From Paenibacillus woosongensis (lineage in GTDB: Bacteria; Bacillota; Bacilli; Paenibacillales; Paenibacillaceae): a stretch of 64,000 nucleotides of DNA. Each line of letters begins with the position of its first letter. The stretch's first letter is position 1. The notes beneath the pieces were generated by a model that had not been told where the DNA came from, made no database searches, and saw nothing but the letters and a program-made list of their open reading frames with translations. The stretch is taken from contig NZ_WNZW01000018.1 of assembly GCF_009725165.1 (NCBI RefSeq), forward strand, positions 1 through 64,000. The letters run 5' to 3'. The translations under genes were made by a program, and so were the position numbers. Below are positions 50,406 through 58,592 of the stretch, one piece after another.

Positions 50406-51158
50406 TTAACCTATGGCGCGGCGTCTGCGCAGCGCTTCGTACATAATAACGCCCGCCGCGACCGAAGCGTTCAGGGAGTTAAGTCTTCCCGCCATGGGCA
50501 GCTTAAGCAGGACGTCGCATTTCTCGCGAACGAGCCGCCCCATACCCTTGTTCTCATTGCCAATGACGATAGCAACAGCGCCGGAGAGTACCTGGCCTGC
50601 GGCATACATGTCCTCTTTGGCATCCACATCCGTGCCGGCAATCCATACTCCCGCTTCCTTCAACTGCTCCATCGTCTGGGCTAAATTGGTCACCCGGGCT
50701 ACCGGAACGTATTCCACTGCGCCAGCCGACGTCTTCGACACCGTTGCCGTAATGGATGCAGAGCGGCGTTTGGGGATGATCACCCCATGCACGCCGGTGC
50801 ATTCCGCCGTACGCAAAATCGATCCTAAGTTGTGAGGGTCTTCGATTTCATCCAAGATCAGCAGAAAAGGAGGCTCTCCGCGCTGCTCCGCCCTCTGCAG
50901 AAGATCTTCCACTTCCACATAGGCATAAGGGGCAACCTGTGCGACAACCCCCTGGTGCTGAAGGCCAGGCGCCATTTGATCGAGTTTGCGCTTGTCGACA
51001 AACTGCACGATAATTCCATGTTGTTTGGCCTCAGCAATAATCGGCTGGGTCAAATGCTTCTGGGCGCCTTCGGCTACCCAAACTTTATTGATCGTCCGTC
51101 CGGCGCGCATCGCTTCCAGCAGCGAATGCTTCCCGCCGATCCATTCTTGATCGTCCAT
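50406..51158 (-). CDS. rlmB: 23S rRNA (guanosine-2251-2'-O)-methyltransferase RlmB
   Basis: The 250-residue SPOUT enzyme has an L30e-like N-terminal RNA-binding domain (GGKHSLLEAMRAGRTINKVW) and the trefoil-knot SAM site with LDEIEDPHNLGSILRTAE, IVIGNENKGMGRLV and LPMAGRLNSLNASVAAGV. It modifies G2251 in the P loop by homology. Order mrnC-rlmB-rae1 is as in B. subtilis. Confidence 0.94.
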   Translation of the reverse strand: MDDQEWIGGKHSLLEAMRAGRTINKVWVAEGAQKHLTQPIIAEAKQHGIIVQFVDKRKLDQMAPGLQHQGVVAQVAPYAYVEVEDLLQRAEQRGEPPFLLILDEIEDPHNLGSILRTAECTGVHGVIIPKRRSASITATVSKTSAGAVEYVPVARVTNLAQTMEQLKEAGVWIAGTDVDAKEDMYAAGQVLSGAVAIVIGNENKGMGRLVREKCDVLLKLPMAGRLNSLNASVAAGVIMYEALRRRRAIG

Positions 51159-51224
51159 ACGACATCCTCCCGGGGATTTCGAGCAATTTCGCTTCTTTTC
51201 CCTTGTTGTAATTTAATATGATCT

Positions 51225-51827
51225 TTAACCGTCAGCCCGTTCCAGCAGTTCGAAGCCCTGTAAAATCAGTCCCCGGAGACGATCATGCGCCCCGGTATAG
51301 TAGAGGTACCCGACCAAGCTTTCAAAGGCAGTCGCATGGCGGTAGTCGAGCACGTCCGCATTTTTGGGAACCGTGCCGGACTTCGCATTCCGTCCTTGCC
51401 TCACCACGTCCTGCTCCTGCTCTGTGAGCTGGGGCTCAATAAGCGCGAGCAGCCTGGCCTGGGCCTTGGCGGAGACGAACTTCGTCGACTCGCGGTGCAG
51501 GTGATGCGGGCGCAGGTTCGGCCGGGCTATGACGTGCTGGCGTACGGCGACCTCGTATACGGCGTCTCCGATGTAGGCCAGCGCCAAGGGCGGCAGCAGC
51601 CTGGCTGGCTTGGACGGCGGCTCGGGGAACCAGAGGGCGGCCATAGCTTCGCCCGAAGCCTCCGGCCCTCCACGTTCCCCCTTCCTCTCATGGGCTCCCT
51701 CGCAAGTCCCATCAGCAGCCCCTTTGCCAGCCGCTTCCCGATCCTCGGCAAGCCCCTCTCTCAACGCCTCGCCGCTCACCGTACCATTCCCTTCCTCGTA
51801 CTGATGCCCGCTCATTTCCGCCGCCAT
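51225..51827 (-). CDS. mrnC: Mini-ribonuclease III with N-terminal extension
   Basis: Matures 23S rRNA ends. The C-terminal 135 residues are the RNase III catalytic domain without a double-stranded-RNA-binding domain: LALAYIGDAVYEVAVRQHV (catalytic Asp), KSGTVPKNADVLDYRHATAFESLVGYLY (catalytic Glu). About 60 charged, low-complexity residues precede it, beyond the usual length of about 140. The frame begins inside the cysS end (16-base overlap) and no start has a good ribosome binding site; a start at MAALWFPEP (51644) would give the normal length, with a GGAGG 14 bases upstream. The true start is therefore uncertain. Confidence 0.88.
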   Translation of the reverse strand: MAAEMSGHQYEEGNGTVSGEALREGLAEDREAAGKGAADGTCEGAHERKGERGGPEASGEAMAALWFPEPPSKPARLLPPLALAYIGDAVYEVAVRQHVIARPNLRPHHLHRESTKFVSAKAQARLLALIEPQLTEQEQDVVRQGRNAKSGTVPKNADVLDYRHATAFESLVGYLYYTGAHDRLRGLILQGFELLERADG

Positions 51828-53215
51828 CTCATGCCCTGCGGCGTATCCTCGAGAATGATGCCTTTGGCGTCGAGCAGGTCGCGGATTTCGTCAGCCCGGG
51901 CCCAGTTCTTCGCTTTGCGCGCCTCAGCCCGCTCGGCGATCAGCGCCTCCACGTCGCCATCCAGCAATTCCGCCGCTTCCTCCTTGGCGATGCGCAGCAC
52001 GCCGTTCATCTCGGCGAACAGCTTCTGCGCCGCTTCCAGATCGGCCCGGCTGACAATCGGACGCTGCAGCAGGGAATTCACTTCGTTCACCCATTCGAAT
52101 ACTGCAGTGATGGCATCCGGCGTATTGAAGTCGTCCTGCATCTTCGTATGGAACAGAGTCCCAATTTCGCGCAGCTTCGCTTCCCAATCCGGTGTAACTT
52201 CATCCGTGCCCGCCGCAGCTGTCTGCAGCCGGTGACGCAAATTACTTACGGTATTGGCGATGCGCTCCACGCTCCGCTCGGCCTGCTCCATAATCTTCTC
52301 GGAGAAGTTGAGCGGATTGCGGTAATGTGTCGATAACATGAAATAGCGGATGGCCTCACATTTGTATTCGGCCCGCAGGTCCTTGACGAGCACGCCGTTG
52401 CCGAGCGATTTCGACATTTTCTCGCCATCGATATTAATATAACCATTATGCATCCAATAATTTGCAAGCGGCTTGCCAGTTGCCGCTTCCGATTGGGCAA
52501 TTTCGCATTCGTGATGCGGGAATTGCAAATCCTGGCCGCCGCCGTGAATATCAAGCGTATCGCCAAGCAGCTCGCGAGACATCGCGGAGCATTCGATATG
52601 CCAGCCCGGTCTGCCTTCGCCCCATGGGCTAGGCCAATGGATTTCTCCCGGCTTCGCCGCCTTCCAGAGCACGAAATCCTCGGGATTCTCCTTGCGTTCA
52701 TCGACGTCAATCCGGATGCCGAACTGCAGTTCCGAAAGATTCTGACCGGACAGCTTGCCGTAATCCGGAAATTTCTTCGTCCGGAAGAAGACGTCCCCGC
52801 CGCTGGCGTAGGCATACCCTTTGCTCTCCAGATCCTTGATGAAATCAATGATGGTCTCCATGCTGTCCGTTACGCGAGGATTAGCAGTCGCCCGGGGAAT
52901 GTTCAATCCGTCCAGATCCTCGTAATACGCCTTAATGAACATTTCCGCTACTTCAGGCACCGTCGTGTTCATTTCTTCAGCTTTGCGGATCAGCTTGTCG
53001 TCGACATCAGTAAAATTGACAACATAGTTGACCTCATATTTCTGATTCTCCAGATAACTTCTTACCACATCAAAAAAGATCATCGGACGCGCATTCCCGA
53101 TATGGATATACCCGTAGACGGTCGGACCGCACACATAAATGTTCGCCTTGCCCGGCTCCCGGCTTACAAAGGTTTCCTTCGTGCGAGTCAATGTATTGTA
53201 TATTTGCAGTGCCAT
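51812..53215 (-). CDS. cysS: Cysteinyl-tRNA synthetase
   Basis: The 467-residue class I synthetase has the zinc Cys and HIGH motif in YVCGPTVYGYIHIGNARP, the GWHIECSAMS zinc region, the His of FPHHECEIAQSEA and the KMSKS signature. The start MALQIYNTLTRTKE has AAGGA 8 bases upstream. It is 36 bases after cysE and is under the same T-box. Confidence 0.97.
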   Translation of the reverse strand: MALQIYNTLTRTKETFVSREPGKANIYVCGPTVYGYIHIGNARPMIFFDVVRSYLENQKYEVNYVVNFTDVDDKLIRKAEEMNTTVPEVAEMFIKAYYEDLDGLNIPRATANPRVTDSMETIIDFIKDLESKGYAYASGGDVFFRTKKFPDYGKLSGQNLSELQFGIRIDVDERKENPEDFVLWKAAKPGEIHWPSPWGEGRPGWHIECSAMSRELLGDTLDIHGGGQDLQFPHHECEIAQSEAATGKPLANYWMHNGYINIDGEKMSKSLGNGVLVKDLRAEYKCEAIRYFMLSTHYRNPLNFSEKIMEQAERSVERIANTVSNLRHRLQTAAAGTDEVTPDWEAKLREIGTLFHTKMQDDFNTPDAITAVFEWVNEVNSLLQRPIVSRADLEAAQKLFAEMNGVLRIAKEEAAELLDGDVEALIAERAEARKAKNWARADEIRDLLDAKGIILEDTPQGMRWRRK

Positions 53216-53251
53216 ACTCACGTTCCTTTCGCAAGCTGTTGTTGGTATGAT

Positions 53252-53917
53252 TTACTCTGATGTCACATGCTCCTGGCGGCGCAGCTGCCCCTTCAGATCG
53301 GCAATCTCGGACTGCAGTTCTTCGATCTGGCTCTGCAGCGCCTTCATCGAGTCGACGACCGGATCCGGAAGCTGATGGCTAAGCCGGTCGAGCGGCTTCC
53401 CGCGAAGACGCACCACTTTGCCGGGAATCCCGACCACCGTGCTCTCGGGCGGCACTTCCTTCAGAACGACAGAATTGGCCCCGATATTCGATTGGTCTCC
53501 AATTTTAAAGGAGCCAAGAATTTTGGCACCCGATCCGATGACAACGTTATTGCCGATGGTCGGGTGGCGTTTGCCCTTTTCCTTGCCGCTGCCGCCAAGA
53601 GTAACTCCTTGATAGATAACCACGTCATCCCCAATTTCGCAAGTTTCCCCAATGACGACGCCCATGCCATGGTCAATGAACAGCCGATTGCCGATCCGTG
53701 CTCCCGGATGAATCTCGATTCCCGTAAAGAAGCGGCTGGTCTGCGAAATGATCCGGGCGATCGTGAACCACCGACGGCGATAGAAAGCATGCGCCAGCCG
53801 ATGGCTCCATATGGCATGCAGCCCGGAGTAGGTGAAGATGATCTCGAACCAGCTTCTCGCGGCCGGGTCATTATCGAAAACGGCTTGAATATCGGATCTC
53901 ATCCTTTTAAACATCAT
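53252..53917 (-). CDS. cysE: Serine O-acetyltransferase
   Basis: Makes O-acetylserine, the carbon precursor of cysteine. The 221-residue protein has the N-terminal helical SATase domain and a left-handed beta-helix of hexapeptides (IHPGARIGNRLFIDHGMGVV, IGETCEIGDDVVIYQGVTLGG) with the active-site His residues. A coiled-coil-like C-terminal tail (LQSQIEELQSEIADLKGQL) extends beyond the hexapeptide core. It is the first gene after the cysteine T-box. Confidence 0.95.
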   Translation of the reverse strand: MMFKRMRSDIQAVFDNDPAARSWFEIIFTYSGLHAIWSHRLAHAFYRRRWFTIARIISQTSRFFTGIEIHPGARIGNRLFIDHGMGVVIGETCEIGDDVVIYQGVTLGGSGKEKGKRHPTIGNNVVIGSGAKILGSFKIGDQSNIGANSVVLKEVPPESTVVGIPGKVVRLRGKPLDRLSHQLPDPVVDSMKALQSQIEELQSEIADLKGQLRRQEHVTSE

Positions 53918-54030
53918 GCTTCCCTCTTTTCTCTTCCGGTCTCTCGCCTTGCTCTTAGCCTTGCTGAGAAGGTCAAGCCTCCCTTGCTTATCTCTCTAGT
54001 GTTTGCTGTCTGCAATAAATATTGCCTTCA

Positions 54031-54390
54031 AAAAAAAAAAGCGTCTCTGCAGCCTTAGCTGCAGAGACGCTTAACGCGCGGTTCCACTCTGCTTCGGACG
54101 TAAGGCCGGACTCCCGCTGCCTGCCCGCAGGCAGAACGGTCTTCAGGTTCCTCCATCCCTCTTGGCGTCCTTAACGGGGACGATGCGGCAAAATTTACCT
54201 GCGCCAGGCGCTGCGCATGCGGTTAATGACCGTCATGCCAAGCCAAAAGCGCGCTCAACTCCGCTGCTCCCGGGTGCATTTCCGAAGCATGTATTGAGAT
54301 AACTTCCACCCCGGTGCCGCTTGTCGGCTCCTCGGTTATCCTCTCTGGGCAATACAATGGGCTGTCGTACTTCTCCCGATCTATGCATTT
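54031..54390 (-). promoter_or_regulatory. Cysteine-responsive T-box riboswitch of cysE-cysS
   Basis: The minus-strand leader has all main T-box parts: a long stem I, a specifier loop with UGC (Cys, 54276-54278) followed by A, the T-box AGAGTGGAACCGCGCG (54075-54091) whose UGGA pairs with the UCCA end of tRNA-Cys (discriminator U), and a terminator made of CGTCTCTGCAGC/GCTGCAGAGACG followed by a run of 11 T (54031-54071). Uncharged tRNA-Cys should favour read-through into cysE. Confidence 0.93.
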
Positions 54391-54425
54391 ACAAGATATA
54401 GGGGTAATTCAATTCATCTGTCTAT

Positions 54426-54455
54426 ATATTACCCGAAAGGCTCTAAAAATGACAA
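54426..54455 (-). promoter_or_regulatory. Candidate promoter of the T-box leader
   Basis: -35 TTGTCA (54450-54455), an 18-base spacer and -10 TAATAT (54426-54431) lie between the gltX stop and stem I of the T-box. Confidence 0.5.
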
Positions 54456-54469
54456 CATTTGATTTGTCG

Positions 54470-55930
54470 CTAAGCCCCGCGGATTTGCGCCTTCAGCCGG
54501 TCGATCGTCCGGTCTTGGCCAAGCAAATAAATCGTCTGGTTCAAATCGCGGCCGTGTGTCTGGCCGGTCAGGGCTACGCGAATCGGCATGAACAGATTTT
54601 TGCCTTTGTGCCCGGTCTCTTTCTGCACCTCTTTGATCAGTGCAGCGATGTTCTCGGCCGTGTAATCGGCGAGCGCTTCAACCTTCGCGAGGAATGCGCT
54701 CAGGACTTCCGGCACCTGCTCTCCAGACAGAACGGCTGCTGCCTCCGCATCCAGCTCCAAATGCGTACGGAAGAACAGATCCGACAGCTCGACGATATCC
54801 GACGCCGCGGTCATCTGCTCCTGATACAGGGCAACCAGCGCCTGGGCCCATGCCTCCTGCTCCGGCGTCAGCTCGGCAGGCAGGCGCGAAGCCTTCTGCA
54901 AATGCGGAATCGCAAGCTTAGCAATACGCTCAGGCTCGGCGTTCTTAATGTAGTGGTTGTTCAAGTGGGCCAGCTTGTTCGTATCGAACACTGCAGGGCT
55001 GCGGGACAGCCGCTTCGCATCGAAGATCGAGATCAGCTCTTCCTTCGAGAAGATCTCTTCTTCGCCTTCCGGCGACCAGCCAAGCAGCGTAATGAAGTTG
55101 AACATCGCTTCCGGCAAATATCCCAGATCATCATACTGCTCGATAAACTGGATGACCGATTCGTCGCGTTTGCTCAGCTTCTTGTGGTTCTCGCCGACGA
55201 TCAGCGTCATATGTCCGAACACTGGCGGCTCCCAGCCGAACGCCTCATAAATCATTAACTGGCGCGGCGTATTGGATACGTGGTCCTCGCCGCGAAGCAC
55301 GTGTGTAATGTTCATCAGGTGATCATCGAGCACGACCGCGAAGTTGTAGGTCGGAATGCCATCCTTCTTCACGATGACGAAATCGCCGCTCGTCTCGGAT
55401 TGGAACGTGATCTCGCCTTTGACCAGATCGTGGAACGTATACGTGCGTCCTTCCGGCACGCGGAAGCGGATGCTCGCCTGCCGTCCCTCGGCTTCGTAAG
55501 CGGCGCACTGCTCCGGCGTCAAATCCCGGTGCTTGCCGGAATAGCGCGGCGTCTCTCCGCGGGCCATCTGCTCCTCGCGCTCCTGCTCCAGCTCCTCTTC
55601 CGTGCAATAGCAGCGGTAAGCCAGCCCTTTATCGAGAAGCTCCTCCCAATATTTGCGGTAAATATCCAGCCGCTCGGTCTGCCGGTACGGACCGTAGTCC
55701 CCGCCGACATCGACACTCTCATCCCAATCGATGCCAAGCCACTTCAAATAAGTCAGCTGGTTCTCTTCCCCGCCGGCGACGTTGCGCTTCACGTCGGTAT
55801 CTTCGATCCGGATGATCATTTTGCCTCCGTGATGTCTCGCAAACAGATAGTTAAACAGCGCGGTTCTCGCATTGCCGATATGTAAATGCCCCGTAGGACT
55901 AGGAGCATAACGCACGCGAACCTCCGTCAT
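54470..55930 (-). CDS. gltX: Glutamyl-tRNA synthetase
   Basis: The 486-residue class I synthetase has the HIGH region APSPTGHLHIGNARTALFNY and the KLSKRDESV signature. In Bacilli without glutaminyl-tRNA synthetase this enzyme also charges tRNA-Gln with Glu; whether it is non-discriminating here was not tested. It is upstream of cysE as in B. subtilis. Confidence 0.97.
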   Translation of the reverse strand: MTEVRVRYAPSPTGHLHIGNARTALFNYLFARHHGGKMIIRIEDTDVKRNVAGGEENQLTYLKWLGIDWDESVDVGGDYGPYRQTERLDIYRKYWEELLDKGLAYRCYCTEEELEQEREEQMARGETPRYSGKHRDLTPEQCAAYEAEGRQASIRFRVPEGRTYTFHDLVKGEITFQSETSGDFVIVKKDGIPTYNFAVVLDDHLMNITHVLRGEDHVSNTPRQLMIYEAFGWEPPVFGHMTLIVGENHKKLSKRDESVIQFIEQYDDLGYLPEAMFNFITLLGWSPEGEEEIFSKEELISIFDAKRLSRSPAVFDTNKLAHLNNHYIKNAEPERIAKLAIPHLQKASRLPAELTPEQEAWAQALVALYQEQMTAASDIVELSDLFFRTHLELDAEAAAVLSGEQVPEVLSAFLAKVEALADYTAENIAALIKEVQKETGHKGKNLFMPIRVALTGQTHGRDLNQTIYLLGQDRTIDRLKAQIRGA

Positions 55931-55980
55931 AATGAATCCCCTCCTGGAATAAATAACGAATCAAATCTTCAAAAATTATT

Positions 55981-56469
55981 TTAAGATGATAGCATATCTT
56001 TCGTCAGGCACACAACACACAAAGCGGTGATGCCTTCCCCCCGCCCGTTGAAGCCAAGCTGCTCCGTCGTGCTGGCCTTTACATTCACAAGCTCCGGCTC
56101 CGCCTGCAGTACGCCAGCGATAACCTCGACCATTTGCGGGATGTACGGAGCCATCTTCGGACGTTGGGCAATGATCGTCGCGTCCAGATTTCCAAGGCGA
56201 TAGCCGCGTTCCACAGCCATGGCCCACACCCGCTCCAGAAGCTTCAGGCTGTCCGCATCCTTATAAGCTGGATCCGTATCGGGAAAATGCCTGCCGATAT
56301 CGCCTAGACCGAGTGCCCCGAGCACCGCATCCGTGATCGCGTGCAGCAGCACATCCGCATCGGAATGCCCCAGCAGCCCTTTTTCGAAAGGAATCGTTAC
56401 CCCGCCGATAATGCAAGGCCTGTCTTCCACTAGTTGATGTACGTCAAATCCTTGTCCAATTCTAATCAT
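55981..56469 (-). CDS. ispF: 2-C-methyl-D-erythritol 2,4-cyclodiphosphate synthase
   Basis: MEP-pathway enzyme for isoprenoid precursors. The 162-residue product has the zinc ligands in FDVHQL and GHSDADVLLHAITDAVLGAL and the TTEQLGFNGRGEGI C-terminal motif. Its ATG overlaps the ispD stop by four bases (ATGA). Confidence 0.97.
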   Translation of the reverse strand: MIRIGQGFDVHQLVEDRPCIIGGVTIPFEKGLLGHSDADVLLHAITDAVLGALGLGDIGRHFPDTDPAYKDADSLKLLERVWAMAVERGYRLGNLDATIIAQRPKMAPYIPQMVEVIAGVLQAEPELVNVKASTTEQLGFNGRGEGITALCVVCLTKDMLSS

Positions 56470-57188
56470 GCGTTACCTCTCCCTTTAGCTTCCTTCTGCG
56501 ATTGCACGAACTCGGCGTAGTCCAAATCATCCGGCGTAGTAATTTTAATGTTGCCGTACGCCCCTTCCACTACCCGAACCGGTATTCCCATCCGCTCCAC
56601 GAGCATCGAATCGTCGGTGCCCACGAAGCCCTCCTTAGCGGCCTCCTCATGGGCCCGCATGAGATCCGATCGGCGAAAAGCCTGGGGCGTCTGAATGGCC
56701 CAGAGGCTGCGCCGGTCCGGCGTCGCGGTCACCCAGCCCTGCTCATCCACCTGTTTAACCGTATCCTTCACCGGCACGGCCAACACGGCCGCCTGATGCT
56801 TAACGGCCGCTTCATAACAGGCGGTTACCTGCTCTTCCGTGACAAAAGGGCGGACGCCATCATGCACCAGTACCCAAACTGAGCTCAATTGAAGCAGCCC
56901 TTGGTATACGGAGTGCTGACGCTCGGCGCCGCCCGGAATAACTTTAATTGGAGTTATGATGCCATACTCGTCGATCCACGCCCGGACCCGCTCAACATCC
57001 TGCTCACCCGTCACCAGGACGATCTCGGTGATCAGGGGATGGCGGTCAAACACCTCTAACGTGTGAACGACGATTGGCTTGTCCTGCAGCATGAGGTACT
57101 GCTTGCTTTCCTTCGTACCCATGCGTGTACCGCGCCCGGCCGCCACAATAATCGCTCCGGCTCCGGGGCTGTTCGCTTGTGCCACCAT
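56466..57188 (-). CDS. ispD: 2-C-methyl-D-erythritol 4-phosphate cytidylyltransferase
   Basis: MEP-pathway enzyme. The 240-residue product has the nucleotide motif IIVAAGRGTRMGTKESKQYL, VHDGVRPF and GTDDSMLVE. The start MVAQANSPG follows AGGGAAGC; the frame opens five codons earlier. It precedes ispF. Confidence 0.96.
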   Translation of the reverse strand: MVAQANSPGAGAIIVAAGRGTRMGTKESKQYLMLQDKPIVVHTLEVFDRHPLITEIVLVTGEQDVERVRAWIDEYGIITPIKVIPGGAERQHSVYQGLLQLSSVWVLVHDGVRPFVTEEQVTACYEAAVKHQAAVLAVPVKDTVKQVDEQGWVTATPDRRSLWAIQTPQAFRRSDLMRAHEEAAKEGFVGTDDSMLVERMGIPVRVVEGAYGNIKITTPDDLDYAEFVQSQKEAKGRGNA

Positions 57189-57288
57189 GCTTCCCTGCCT
57201 CATCCGTTGGAATTGCGCAGGCTTCTGGTCTGGCCATCCCGCTTAAGGAAACCGCCAGAACTGCGCAGATACTCCCATCATACCGTTT

Positions 57289-58377
57289 TTACTGGGCTTT
57301 TTCCAACAGTTTTGGTTTGGCAAAAATCATCCGGCCCGCCGAAGTTTGCAGTACGCTGGTGACAAGCACCTCTGTAATGGTTCCGATATAATCCCGGCCT
57401 CCTTCAACGACGATCATGGTGCCGTCATCCAGATAGGCCACCCCTTGACCATGCTCCTTACCGTCTTTGATAACCTGCACCATAATCTCTTCACCCGGCA
57501 ATACGACCGGCTTCACGGCATTCGCCAAATCGTTGATATTGAGGACGGAGACCCCCTGCAGCTCGCACACCTTATTCAGGTTGAAATCATTTGTGACGAC
57601 CTTCCCCTGCAGCACCTTAGCCAGCTTGACCAGCTTGCTGTCCACTTCGGAGATTTCCTCGAAATCCCCCTCGTAGATCATGACCTTGACGTCCAGCTCT
57701 TTCTGGATTTTATTCAAAATATCCAGCCCGCGCCGTCCGCGGTTGCGCTTGAGCAAGTCCGATGAGTCGGCGATATGCTGCAGCTCCTCCAGCACGAACT
57801 CAGGAATGACGATCGTTCCTTCGATAAATCCTGTCTTGCAAATATCAGCGATCCGCCCATCGATAATGACGCTGGTGTCAAGAATTTTATGCTCCTCCAG
57901 CCTGCGTTCTTCGCCCTGCTCTGTGGCTCCCCATTTGCCAGACTTCCAGAAGGAGGATAGCTCTTCCTTCTTCGCCAGCCCCACGGTCAGCCCCATGTAA
58001 CCGAACAGCGCCGATATCGCGAATTGCGCGAAGCTCTCCATAGATCCCAGCAAGGACAATACAGGGTAGACCATTAAAGATAGTAGTAGTCCTGCAGTCA
58101 ATCCGGCCGCGCCGGCCATCATTTCATTCATCGGTATTTCCGTAATCGCTTCGATCCACCGCCTAATTCGTGCAGATGCGATATCCGCAACAAGGGAGAA
58201 CATGAATGCGCACAAGACTGCTCCTGCAGCTGCAAGCAGCAGATGCGACATCAGAGGACTCATCCCGCCAAGCCATGCGCGCAGCGGCCCCGGAAACAGG
58301 CCCGTTAGCCCTTCCATGGTATAACCGAGCCACGCCCCGCACAAAGCGGACAGAATCATGAACCATCTTTTGACCAT
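57289..58377 (-). CDS. Membrane PIN/TRAM-domain protein (YacL family)
   Basis: The 362-residue protein has four N-terminal transmembrane segments (about residues 5-150), then a PIN nuclease-like domain with acidic residues in ILDTSVIIDGRIADI, EFVLEELQHIAD and VVTNDFNLNKV, and a C-terminal TRAM domain (EEIMVQVIKDGKEHGQGVAYLDDGT in part) that binds RNA. The YacL substrate is unknown. The start MVKRWFMIL has GGAGG 11 bases upstream. In B. subtilis it lies between disA and ispD; here disA is missing on its upstream side. Confidence 0.92.
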   Translation of the reverse strand: MVKRWFMILSALCGAWLGYTMEGLTGLFPGPLRAWLGGMSPLMSHLLLAAAGAVLCAFMFSLVADIASARIRRWIEAITEIPMNEMMAGAAGLTAGLLLSLMVYPVLSLLGSMESFAQFAISALFGYMGLTVGLAKKEELSSFWKSGKWGATEQGEERRLEEHKILDTSVIIDGRIADICKTGFIEGTIVIPEFVLEELQHIADSSDLLKRNRGRRGLDILNKIQKELDVKVMIYEGDFEEISEVDSKLVKLAKVLQGKVVTNDFNLNKVCELQGVSVLNINDLANAVKPVVLPGEEIMVQVIKDGKEHGQGVAYLDDGTMIVVEGGRDYIGTITEVLVTSVLQTSAGRMIFAKPKLLEKAQ

Positions 58378-58592
58378 GTCTCTCTTCACCTCCAAAATTT
58401 AGTATGTTCTTTAACCAGTATGATCCAATTTTTAGCGGCGTAATCTTCGTTGGATAAAAATTTCCAGACGAGCTTCTCTGGTTATTTCTGCTTCCATATT
58501 CCATATCAGCATGCTATTCTTTCATATAAATCTGAACAATCGGCTCTCAGGATGCCGCCACAAATGACTGCTGCACGAAAGGAAGGGGACAG

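Noticed and set aside
54314..55258. 314-codon open frame antisense to gltX and entering the T-box
   Set aside because: Covers two well-supported features on the other strand; no homology or ribosome binding site.
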